A DNA stretch of 60,850 nucleotides from Thiohalocapsa sp. (GTDB lineage: Bacteria > Pseudomonadota > Gammaproteobacteria > Chromatiales > Chromatiaceae): NCBI GenBank assembly GCA_021736785.1, contig JAIPFF010000030.1:1-60850 (forward strand), given 5' to 3'. Under the pieces are notes generated by a model, which saw only the letters and a list, made by a program, of their open reading frames with translations, was not told the origin of the DNA and searched no databases. Made by a program: the position numbers and the translations under genes. Of the stretch, positions 45,909 through 53,097 are shown in pieces (positions within the stretch are counted from its first letter, which is position 1; every line of letters begins with the position of its first letter).

Positions 45909-46637
45909 ATGACCATCGCACCCACGCCCGCGTCACCGCGACAGAATCATCTGCTCGACACGCTGCCCGAGGCCGAATACGAGCAGTTGCGCCCTCACCT
46001 GGAGCCGGTCCCGCTGCCCCTCGGAATGGCCCTGTACGAATCCGGCCAGGGATTGAGCCACGTCTATTTTCCCACCACCGCCATCGTGTCCCTGCTGTAT
46101 GTCATGGAGAATGGTGCCTCCGCCGAGATCGCGGTGGTCGGTAACGACGGTATCGTCGGCATCGCGCTCTTCATGGGTGGAGAAACCATGCCGAATCGGG
46201 CCGTGGTGCAGAGCGCGGGCCATGCCTATCGCCTGAGGGGACCGGTGCTGCAGCGCGAGTTCGCCCGCCACGGAACGCTGCACCCGCTGCTGCTGCGCTA
46301 CACCATGGCGTTGCTGACCCAGATGGCACAGACCGCTGTCTGCAACCGCCACCACAGCATCGACCAGCAGCTCTGCCGCTGGCTGCTCCTGAGCCTGGAC
46401 CGGTTGCCGTCGACGGAGCTGCACATGACCCAGGAACTGATTGCCAATATGCTCGGGGTGCGGCGCGAAGGCGTCACCGAGGCGGCCGGTCGCCTACAGA
46501 GTGCCGGATTGATCCGGTACAGCCGGGGGCACATCACCGTGCTGGACCGGCCGGGACTGGAGGCACGGGTGTGTGAGTGCTACGAGGTGGTACGCCGGGA
46601 ATTCGAGCGCCTGCTTCCCGGGCGGACGGATCCCTGA
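45909..46637 (+). CDS. Crp/Fnr family transcription regulator (second paralogue)
   Basis: A 242-residue regulator with the same two-domain layout as the gene 315 bases upstream. The beta-roll has LSHVYFPTTAIVSLLYVMENG and the G-N-D-G-I-V-G turn. The winged helix reads TQELIANMLGVRREGVTEAAGRL. It shares the V-Y-F-P-T and G-x-I-G turns with the first paralogue, but overall similarity is moderate, so duplication is old or by capture. No cysteine cluster is present. A GGGAAG site lies about eight bases before the ATG. It is followed by two terminators. Confidence 0.86.
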   Translation: MTIAPTPASPRQNHLLDTLPEAEYEQLRPHLEPVPLPLGMALYESGQGLSHVYFPTTAIVSLLYVMENGASAEIAVVGNDGIVGIALFMGGETMPNRAVVQSAGHAYRLRGPVLQREFARHGTLHPLLLRYTMALLTQMAQTAVCNRHHSIDQQLCRWLLLSLDRLPSTELHMTQELIANMLGVRREGVTEAAGRLQSAGLIRYSRGHITVLDRPGLEARVCECYEVVRREFERLLPGRTDP

Positions 46638-46639
46638 TC

Positions 46640-46667
46640 TGCGCATTTTTTGGTATGCGCACTTTTT
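46640..46667 (+). terminator. Rho-independent terminator of the second Crp/Fnr gene
   Basis: A 7-bp stem TGCGCAT (46640-46646) pairs with ATGCGCA (46655-46661) across an 8-base loop and is followed by CTTTTT. It begins three bases after the Crp/Fnr stop and points with that gene. Confidence 0.8.
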
Positions 46668-46681
46668 ATCAGGCACAAAAA

Positions 46682-46699
46682 AGCCGCTCGAAAGCGGCT
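46682..46699. terminator. Bidirectional terminator shared by Crp/Fnr gene and tRNA
   Basis: A perfect stem AGCCGCT / AGCGGCT with a CGAA tetraloop is flanked by an A-run on the left and a T-run on the right. Read on the plus strand it ends Crp/Fnr transcripts. Read on the minus strand it ends the initiator tRNA transcript, whose 3' end lies 12 bases away. Confidence 0.9.
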
Positions 46700-46710
46700 C
46701 TTTTTTAAGT

Positions 46711-46787
<77 letters not shown>

Positions 46788-46988
46788 ACTGAGCCGCCTA
46801 TACTAGCGGCGAAGGACTGAACGCGCAACCCCTATTGGTAATAATAGTTCGGATCTTCAGCCTGCGAGAGGGGCAAGCCGGCGTCGAAGGTGCCGAGCCT
46901 GCGTTCTGCGAAGACGTGCGGCAGCGGCAGGAACCGGTTTGGACCTCGAGCGGCGAGACCGGTCTTGTGCATCATCCGGCCTGGCGCG

Positions 46989-48704
46989 TCACCCGGCCTT
47001 CGCGCCGGCCTTGCCGCCGCCGAGCTGCGCGATGATCGCGTCCGCCACGCGGAAGGCATTGGCGTAGATGGTCCAGGTGTAGGCGACGCTGCCACCGGTG
47101 GGCATGAAGCTGCCGTCGCTGACGAAGACATTGTCGGCGTCGTGTAGGCGGCATTCGGGGTCGAGCACGGAAGTCTCCGGGTCGGCGCCGAAACGACAGC
47201 CTCCGGCAACCAGGTTTTGCGGCGGCGAGCCGCTGACCGACCAGCCGACATCCTCGCAGCCGAGCGCTTCCAGCACCCGGGCGCCCTTGCGGGCGAGAAA
47301 GCGGCCCGTCTCCAAATCACGGGGATGGTAGCCCAGCCGCACCCGCCCCACGGGCAGGCCCCATCGATCGCGCTCGCCGGGATCGAGCGTCACGAAGCAG
47401 TCGTCCACCGGCGTCCAATCGTTGAAGACCTCGAAGCTCAGGTAACGGGCCTCGGTGAAGTGGGCGTGGATGCGGTCCTTCAGCGGCTTGCCCCACAGCA
47501 GCCGGCCGTCGTCGCGTTTTTGCGAGATGGCGCGTGAGATGGCATTGGCGTGGCGGAACAGGAAATCGATGCTGCCGCCCTTGCGCGGCCGGCGGTCCTC
47601 GGGATCTCGGTATTCGTACCAGTCCTGCAGCGTGCGGTTGACGAAGGTGCCGCGCTGCTGCAGACGCGCGACCTCGTCCTGCGCGCGGCCGGCGTAGCGC
47701 AGCACGCCGCTGCCGGCGCCGCCGGCGGAGAACAGCAGGTTTCGGCCCACTTGGCCCCGATTGTTGCCGAGGCCCTTCGGGTGCTCGGGCCCGGGCGACA
47801 TGAGCAGCAGGCGCGCGCTCTCGATGGGCTGACAGGCGACGACGATGATTCGGGCGTCCACCCGCCGGCGGCGGTCATCGGCGCCGATATACTCCACCGC
47901 CTCGACCCGCCCCTTCTCGTCGCCGATCAGCCGGCAGGCCATGCTGTGCGCTCGAATCTCGCAGCGCCCGGTGGCCGCGGCCTTGGTCAGCAGCGCCGCG
48001 CGGGCGCTGCCCTTGGCACCGGTCTCGCATCCGTAGCTGCCGCAGTAGTTGCTGTAGACGCAGGCGCGACGGCCGTCGGCGGGCATCGACAGGATCGCTC
48101 GCGGCAGCGGCAGCGCCCGATAGCCCAGTTCCTTGCAGGCAGTATCGATCATGGCGGAGACCGGATGCTCGGCGGTCGGCGGATAGGGGAAATCCGGCGT
48201 CGAGCGCGGTTCCTGGAACGGATGCGGAACGACGCGGCCGGAGACACCCACGCGCCGCTCGACCAGCGTGTAGTAGGGCTCCAGGTCGTCGTAGCCGATG
48301 GGCCAGTCCACCACATTGCCCCGATCGACGGGGCCGTATTCGCTGCGCAGCCGAAAGTCCTTCGGCTTCTGGCGCAGGAAGTAGCCGCTCATCAGATTGG
48401 TGGCGCCGCCGACCATGTTGCCGTTCCAGAAGTCCCAGCCCGAATCGAAGGTGGACTGGGCGTACCAGTCGCCGCTCTCGCGGCGGCGCTCGAGCACGTG
48501 GCGCTCGTCTTGGAGGTTCGGCGTATAGGCGCTGCGGCGGCAGCAGGCGATCTCGTCCTTGGCGAAGTCCTTCTCGGTGAGCCAGGGCCCCTTCTCCAGC
48601 ACCAGCACCGAGTAGCCCGCCTCCGCCAGCGCCAGCGCGACCGGGGCGCCGCCGGCGCCGCTGCCGATGACACAGCAGTCGAAATCGCGATCCGCACTCA
48701 ACAT
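46989..48704 (-). CDS. GMC-family FAD oxidoreductase (dehydrogenase large subunit)
   Basis: Flavoprotein of 571 residues with an N-terminal Rossmann site (CVIGSGAGGAPVALALAEAG, residue 11 on) and an internal N-G-N-M-V-G-G-A-T-N-L motif. The C-terminal GMC signature reads GGCRFGADPETSVLDPECRLHD, then FMPTGGSVAYTWTIYANAFR (given in parts: GGCRFGADPETSVLDPE, PTGGSVAYTWTIYANA). The usual HxxGTxRMG catalytic His is replaced by Asn (PQNLVAGGCRFG), and the NP of the active-site NPT motif is AY. It likely oxidises an alcohol or aldose-like substrate and passes electrons to the operon cytochromes. A GGGAGG site lies seven bases before the ATG. There is no signal peptide, so export would be by piggyback on the Tat partner. 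Confidence 0.86.
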   Translation of the reverse strand: MLSADRDFDCCVIGSGAGGAPVALALAEAGYSVLVLEKGPWLTEKDFAKDEIACCRRSAYTPNLQDERHVLERRRESGDWYAQSTFDSGWDFWNGNMVGGATNLMSGYFLRQKPKDFRLRSEYGPVDRGNVVDWPIGYDDLEPYYTLVERRVGVSGRVVPHPFQEPRSTPDFPYPPTAEHPVSAMIDTACKELGYRALPLPRAILSMPADGRRACVYSNYCGSYGCETGAKGSARAALLTKAAATGRCEIRAHSMACRLIGDEKGRVEAVEYIGADDRRRRVDARIIVVACQPIESARLLLMSPGPEHPKGLGNNRGQVGRNLLFSAGGAGSGVLRYAGRAQDEVARLQQRGTFVNRTLQDWYEYRDPEDRRPRKGGSIDFLFRHANAISRAISQKRDDGRLLWGKPLKDRIHAHFTEARYLSFEVFNDWTPVDDCFVTLDPGERDRWGLPVGRVRLGYHPRDLETGRFLARKGARVLEALGCEDVGWSVSGSPPQNLVAGGCRFGADPETSVLDPECRLHDADNVFVSDGSFMPTGGSVAYTWTIYANAFRVADAIIAQLGGGKAGAKAG

Positions 48705-48812
48705 TCTCCGGCCTCCCTAGTCGATTGCTGCTCCGCAATGGATTGCTGCTCCGCGGCCCGGCATTTCACCCCCGAGCCCCGGGCCATCTCCTCGCCCCGC
48801 ACCGACACCAAG

Positions 48813-49787
48813 CCGTCCGCGGCGAGCCGCAGACTCCCGGCGCTCTTGGGAGTCCGGGCTTCAGCACGGACGTCTTCCCGTGCCGGCACCGATGATCCAT
48901 CCGTCCGCGGCGAGCCGCAGACTCCCGGCGTTTTTGGGAGTCTGGGCTTCAGCCCGGACGTCTTCCCACGCCGCCGCCGATGCTCCGTCCGCGGCGTGCC
49001 GCAGACTCCCGGCGTTTTTGGGAGTCTGGGCTTCAGCCCGGACGTCTTCCCACGCCGCCGCCGATGATCCGTCCGCGGCATGCCGCAGACTCCCGGCGTT
49101 TTTGGGAGTCTGGGCTTCAGCCCGGACGTCTTCCCACGCCAGCACCGATGACCCGTCCGCGGCGTGCCGCAGACTCCCGGCGTTTTTGGGAGTCCGGGCT
49201 TCAGCACGGACGTCTTCCTGCACCGGCATCGAACGGAACGCGGCAAGCCACGTACTCCCGGGTTGTCGGGAGTCCGGGCTTCGGCACGGACGTTTTCCCA
49301 CGCTGCCACCAATACGTCCGCGGCGTGCCGCAGACTCCCAGCGTTCTTGGGAGTCCGGGCTTCAGCACGGACGTCTTCCTGCGCCGGCACCGAACGGAAC
49401 GCGGCAAGCCACGTACTCCCGGGTTGTCGGGAGTCCGGGCTTCAGCACGGACGTTTTCCCACGCTGCCACCAATACGTCCGCGGCGAGCCGCAGACTCCC
49501 GGCGCTCTTGGGAGTCCGGGCTTCAGCACGGACGTCTTCCCGTGCCGGCACCGATGATCCGTCCGTGGCGAGCCGCAGACTCCCGGCGTTCTTGGGAGTC
49601 CGGGCTTCAGCACGGACGTCTTCCTGCACCGGCATCGAACGGAACGCGGCAAGCCACGTACTCCCGGGTTGTCGGGAGTCCGGGTTTCGGCACGGACGTG
49701 TTCCTGCGCCGGCACCGAACGGAACGCGGCAAGCCACGTACTCCCGGGTTGTCGGGAGTCCGGGTTTCGGCACGGGCGTGATCCCCT
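48813..49787. repeat. Array of 12 hairpin-rich repeats, 80-88 bp each (REP/BIME-like)
   Basis: Twelve units share the half GGGAGTCCGGGCTTC... starting at 48848, 48936, 49020, 49104, 49188, 49268, 49349, 49429, 49510, 49594, 49674 and 49754. The other half comes in two forms. Form A contains GCGGCGTGCCGC and an ACTCCCGGCG stem; form B contains GCGGCAAGCCACGTACTCC. The order is A A A A A B A B A A B B. Each unit folds into two or three hairpins: the GACTCCC/GGGAGTC stem, then GTCCG(GG)CTTCAG-type and GGCTTCAGCC stems. It is stop-poor in several frames on both strands, which explains the spurious long open frames. The array fills the 1.2-kb space between two genes of the dehydrogenase operon. 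Stretches 48705-48812 and 49788-49890 hold no gene either, apart from a direct repeat GATTGCTGCTCCGC near 48722 and 48742. Confidence 0.95.
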
Positions 49788-49890
49788 GAGTCCGCGCCTC
49801 GGCACGAACCTGATCCCGCACGGCCGACGCGGGCGGAACGCGGATGAAGCGACGCGCGACCGCTCAGGCCCGGCGCGACCCGCATTCCTC

Positions 49891-50565
49891 TCAGGATTCG
49901 CCCGAGGCACGCTCGCGCCCGCGATACATGGTCCGGGCATCGGGCCGCGGACGCCCGGGGTCGTGCTCCAGCCACGCCCAACCGATGCCGTCCGGATTGC
50001 CACCGTAGATCGGGTCGGCCAATAGGGCCTCCAGCGTGTAGTCGATCAGGGTCGAGAGCCAGTTGCCGCCGCGGCGGGTCTCGGCAAAGCTGCGCAGCAG
50101 ATCTTCGCGGCGCGCGGCGCTCAGATCGACAAAGCGGCGATCGGTCCCGGTTCCGATCCCGATCCCGGTTCCGATCCCGATCCCGATCCCGATCCCGGTC
50201 TTGGTCTTGGTCTCGGTCTTGGTCTCGGTCTCGGTCTCGGTCTTGGTCTTGGTCCCGGTCTCTGTCTCGGCGACGTGCTCGTCGAGCCAGCCGGCACCGC
50301 GCAGCAGGAATCCGCGGATATCCGGATCGAAGCCCGGATCGGCCAGGGCGCGATCCAGATAGGTGGTAGCGTTCACATCCGCGGCGCCGGGAGCGTCGGG
50401 CTCGCCGGGCAGCAGATGCTCCTGCACCAGCGCGAACAGCGCCCATTGCCCGGCATCCAAGGTCTCGCCGCGCACGACCGCCGGCGTCACGGCGGCCTCT
50501 GCCGCCGCCATCGCCGGCGTCGCGGCCAACGCCGTGCCCGACTGCAGAAAGGCTCTGCGCTTCAA
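49891..50565 (-). CDS. Gluconate 2-dehydrogenase subunit 3-like protein, Tat-exported
   Basis: Small dehydrogenase subunit with an N-terminal twin-arginine motif KRRAFLQSG followed by an Ala-rich signal, so it is exported folded and can carry the flavoprotein partner. The body has the subunit 3 helices (WALFALVQEHLLPG, TYLDRALADPGFDPD) and a C-terminal GNWLSTLIDYTLEALLADPIYGGNPDGIGWAWL segment (in parts, GGNPDGIGWAWLEHDPG). The start codon is unclear; TTG at 50565 just after the cytochrome stop is the best fit, giving 224 residues. Inside it lies a run of alternating Thr-Glu/Thr-Lys and Gly-Ile dipeptides encoded by a hexanucleotide repeat (50144-50269). That insert, absent from normal members, sits between the helical core and the C-terminal domain. 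Confidence 0.82.
   Translation of the reverse strand: MKRRAFLQSGTALAATPAMAAAEAAVTPAVVRGETLDAGQWALFALVQEHLLPGEPDAPGAADVNATTYLDRALADPGFDPDIRGFLLRGAGWLDEHVAETETGTKTKTETETETKTETKTKTGIGIGIGIGTGIGIGTGTDRRFVDLSAARREDLLRSFAETRRGGNWLSTLIDYTLEALLADPIYGGNPDGIGWAWLEHDPGRPRPDARTMYRGRERASGES
50144..50269. repeat. Hexanucleotide microsatellite inside a coding region
   Basis: About 21 units of a degenerate hexamer TCYYGR, in sub-blocks TCCCGA/TCCCGG and TCTTGG/TCTCGG. Read on the minus strand it encodes Gly-Ile/Gly-Thr and Thr-Glu/Thr-Lys dipeptides. Because the unit is six bases, gain or loss changes the protein by two residues without a frameshift. Confidence 0.95.
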
Positions 50566-50579
50566 GATCCCGACCCGCC

Positions 50580-51095
50580 CTAAGAGCTCGGTCTCGGCGC
50601 GAAGTCTTGCGGATACGGGTTGTCGTGACTGCGCTTGATGACGATGTAGGGCCGATTCGCACCCCGGTGACATTCATTACAGCCGTTGAGCAGCCCGTCG
50701 TAGGCGGCGTCGATCCGCTCGGCGTCGCCGACTTCAATGGCGCCTTCCAGGCCCTCGAAGGCCCGCTCGAAGGTGGATTCCAGCAGCGTCGGTATTGCGA
50801 TACCGTCGTAGCTCTCGATCTCCTCGACGGCCTCGATGACCTCCTCGAGCTCGTGCACGTAGAAGCCCTGCAATTCGCGGTTGCCGGCGTCGATCGCGAG
50901 CCCGAGCTTGTGACCGTAGTACTGCATGTTATGCATCAGCGTCAGCAGCGGTTGCCCCTCGAACGGGGAATCGTGGTCCTCGTGGTCATCGCCGGCGACG
51001 GCGACGGAGGCGCCCGACAGCGCGATCAGCGTGTATAGGCATAGGGCGGCCGGCTTGGCGAACGGCGTGACTGAGTTGCGGAGCGAAAATGTCAT
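50580..51095 (-). CDS. Periplasmic monohaem cytochrome c-like protein
   Basis: A 171-residue protein with a cleavable signal (AKPAALCLYTLIALSGASVAVAG) and one haem-binding CNECH motif at about residues 137-141 (LLNGCNECHRGANRP). The mature domain before it is helical and acid-rich. An upstream His (THE or HNMQYYGHK) or Met could be the sixth ligand; it is not fixed. AGGAG lies six bases before ATG 51095. It is the second gene of the minus-strand dehydrogenase operon, and probably takes electrons from the GMC/gluconate-dehydrogenase-like pair. The 196-base space before it carries a decamer-type repeat. Confidence 0.85.
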   Translation of the reverse strand: MTFSLRNSVTPFAKPAALCLYTLIALSGASVAVAGDDHEDHDSPFEGQPLLTLMHNMQYYGHKLGLAIDAGNRELQGFYVHELEEVIEAVEEIESYDGIAIPTLLESTFERAFEGLEGAIEVGDAERIDAAYDGLLNGCNECHRGANRPYIVIKRSHDNPYPQDFAPRPSS

Positions 51096-51143
51096 CTGAT
51101 CTCCTGGCGATTGTTGTCGAAAGAATGCCGCGAGCGGTAGCGG

Positions 51144-51250
51144 GGGCATACGGGGCGCATATCGGGCGCATATTTGGCACAGAACGAGCGCATACCGGGC
51201 GCATACCGGGCACCGAACGGGCGCATACGAGGCGCACATCGGGCACGTTG
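51144..51250. repeat. Short GGCGCATA-type repeat array between the cytochrome genes
   Basis: Six to eight copies of GGGCGCATA(C/T) spaced 10-12 bases, with interposed GGCACCGAAC-like units (near 51177-51188 and 51208-51219). It lies in the 195-base gap between the dihaem and monohaem cytochrome genes, upstream of the latter's ribosome site. Copies are imperfect, so it is older or faster-drifting than the hexamer array. Confidence 0.85.
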
Positions 51251-51290
51251 GAAACGCCGGAAGCGCCGGGCACCTCTGGCGCAGGCCGCA

Positions 51291-52763
51291 TCACAGCGTC
51301 TTCAGATACTCTAACAGCGCCCGGCGCTCCTCTTGACTCAGGATATCGCCGAAATCGTGCCCCTGATTGCCGAAACCGGGGCGGGTGGTGTCGTAGACCC
51401 ACTTTTGCTCGTCCAGACTCGCGAACTGTTCCCGACCCTCGGCGAGCGCTTCGTAGTCCCAGCCGAGCGCATTCCGGTCGTAGTCCGGCCGCGCGGCGGC
51501 AAAGCGCCAGTAGACCGGCCGCGCCGAGGTCTCCAGCATCGCCGCCAGCGTCGGCACCGAGCCATTGTGCAGATAGGGGGCAGTGGCCCAGACGCCGTCG
51601 AGTGGCGGGGCCACATAGCCCAAACCGGGCTGCGCCTCGGCGCGACGGCCGTAGTAGGAGCTGTTGAACCAGCGGATGAAGCGGTCCGAGTCGCCATAGG
51701 CCCGCTCGGCCATGATCGGATCGGTGCCCACCTCCTCCAAGTCCACCAGCTTGTTCGGATAGCGGGCACTGTCCCCGTAGGTCCCGTGGCACTTCTTGCA
51801 TTCGGACTTGAACAGTTCCTCGCCCTCGGCAGCCAAGGCCGCATCGATGGGGTACGGATAGGCCGGCGCCTCGAGGGTCGCCAGATAGGCGCGCACGTCC
51901 GTGAACCAGGCGTCGATGGCCTTGGCCTCGGCGACCGAATCGGTGCAGGTGGTCGAGGCAAGCATCATGTAGCCCACGTGGTCGCCCCGGCCCTGACCGT
52001 TGTAGAACATCGCGTGCTTCTTGCCCACGTTCCACCAGGGCGGCACGCTGACGGGCAGCGCCTCCACCGGCGGCAGCTCGATCAACGGCTCCTCGGACCA
52101 TTCCAGTGTCTTCGGATCACGGTGCGCCATCAGCGCCAGTGTCAGCGCATCCGCGGGATTGGCGCCGATGGTATCGGTCATGGACCAGGGCGCGATGGCC
52201 GACAGCCTGTCCGCCCAGCGCTGCCACTCGGCGGCCTCGGCGTCGGTCTCGACATAGGCGCCGGCGGCTTCCACCGCCATGACCGGATCACCGGTGAAGT
52301 CCAAAAATTCGTTGCCGAGACCGATCACCAGTTCGCCGTTCAGCGGCGCCGCATGGCAGCCCAGGCAGTTGCCGGTGACCAATTCGACCCCGCTGTCGGC
52401 GTTGAAGGCCGTCAGCGCGTAGGGCAATTCCGCGTTGCGCCCTGTGCGGGCCGGCAACGGATACGCCGGCGCGGGCGCGCCGGTGCTGGCGGCATAGACG
52501 CTGTAGGGCAAGCCGCAGGTGACCACGGAGCGGTTGAGCAGCGCATCGTAGCCGGCGATCGGATCGCCGGGGCGCTGCTCCGTGGCCGGAATAGTGCCCG
52601 GCTCGGCCTTGCTCACCTCGGTGGAGCCGCCGTCGCAGCCGGCCAGTATCGACGCCGCGACAAGCGACAAGACGACGGCCGGCTTAGACACCGACACGGC
52701 GATAGAAGCATGCTTTTCGGGAGGATCTGCGGGCGCCGATGCAAAGCGACCGACGGCCTTCAT
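51291..52763 (-). CDS. Dihaem c-type cytochrome lipoprotein, first gene of the dehydrogenase operon
   Basis: A 490-residue protein with lipobox ILAGC at about residue 42 and two CXXCH motifs: CLGCH (about residue 131, with TGNCLGCHAAPLNG) and CKKCH (about 320, FKSECKKCHGTYG). The C-terminal part carries the YVAPPLDGVWATAPYLHNGSVPTLAAML signature of the dihaem cytochrome/peroxidase group. It is presumably the terminal electron acceptor or entry point to the respiratory chain for the GMC dehydrogenase. ATG at 52763 is chosen because of the CGGGAACG site; an upstream ATG at 52802 would lengthen the signal region. The order dihaem, monohaem, subunit 3, GMC follows the minus strand. Confidence 0.86.
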   Translation of the reverse strand: MKAVGRFASAPADPPEKHASIAVSVSKPAVVLSLVAASILAGCDGGSTEVSKAEPGTIPATEQRPGDPIAGYDALLNRSVVTCGLPYSVYAASTGAPAPAYPLPARTGRNAELPYALTAFNADSGVELVTGNCLGCHAAPLNGELVIGLGNEFLDFTGDPVMAVEAAGAYVETDAEAAEWQRWADRLSAIAPWSMTDTIGANPADALTLALMAHRDPKTLEWSEEPLIELPPVEALPVSVPPWWNVGKKHAMFYNGQGRGDHVGYMMLASTTCTDSVAEAKAIDAWFTDVRAYLATLEAPAYPYPIDAALAAEGEELFKSECKKCHGTYGDSARYPNKLVDLEEVGTDPIMAERAYGDSDRFIRWFNSSYYGRRAEAQPGLGYVAPPLDGVWATAPYLHNGSVPTLAAMLETSARPVYWRFAAARPDYDRNALGWDYEALAEGREQFASLDEQKWVYDTTRPGFGNQGHDFGDILSQEERRALLEYLKTL

Positions 52764-53097
52764 CGTTCCCGGTAACCGGTAAGCTATTGCTCGCATGCGC
52801 ATTATTCTCGTCCCGTACTGCGTGGGTGGTGTCTGTGCTATTGCGCTAGTCGACCCCGCGGCGGCGGTCAGGTTCCGCCGATACCGCCGCATGCGCCCGC
52901 TTGCTCGGCTCGCCGCGGTTCGATGCGGCGGCCCCGCGCGCGCAACGGCCACCGCTCCGGGACGCCACCGTTATCCTGTGTCATCGGGGTCTACGGGGAG
53001 CCCGCTCGACGGGCAGCACCGCCAGTCGTCTGCGCTCCTCATGATCGGCGTCCGACCGGACACGCACCCGGGAACACGCACGCGAGCATCGCGCCGA
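52764..53097. other. Gap, promoter region of the dehydrogenase operon
   Basis: About 330 bases between two minus-strand genes: the stop of the AttH-like gene and the start of the dihaem cytochrome. An AT-rich AATAAT near 52800-52805 on the minus strand may be a -10 box but lacks a good -35. Open frames here show no domain. Confidence 0.4.

Noticed and set aside
45649-45912. Small proteins rich in Gly-Ser-Arg-Arg repeats near 45.7 kb
   Set aside because: They come from translating the eight decamers; no ribosome site and no frame conservation.
46832-47320. Extra gene downstream of the GMC gene
   Set aside because: It reads the GMC 3' end in a wrong frame, and its own tail near 46.85-46.98 kb has no match or ribosome site.
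48813-49787. CRISPR array
   Set aside because: Repeats are contiguous, 80-88 bases long, with no unique spacers of constant size, and no cas genes are present.
48698-49821. Several long open frames on both strands across the hairpin array, with repeated peptide patterns
   Set aside because: They arise because the repeats lack stop codons in several frames. Unit lengths of 80, 81 and 88 bases break the frame between units, and no ribosome site supports them.
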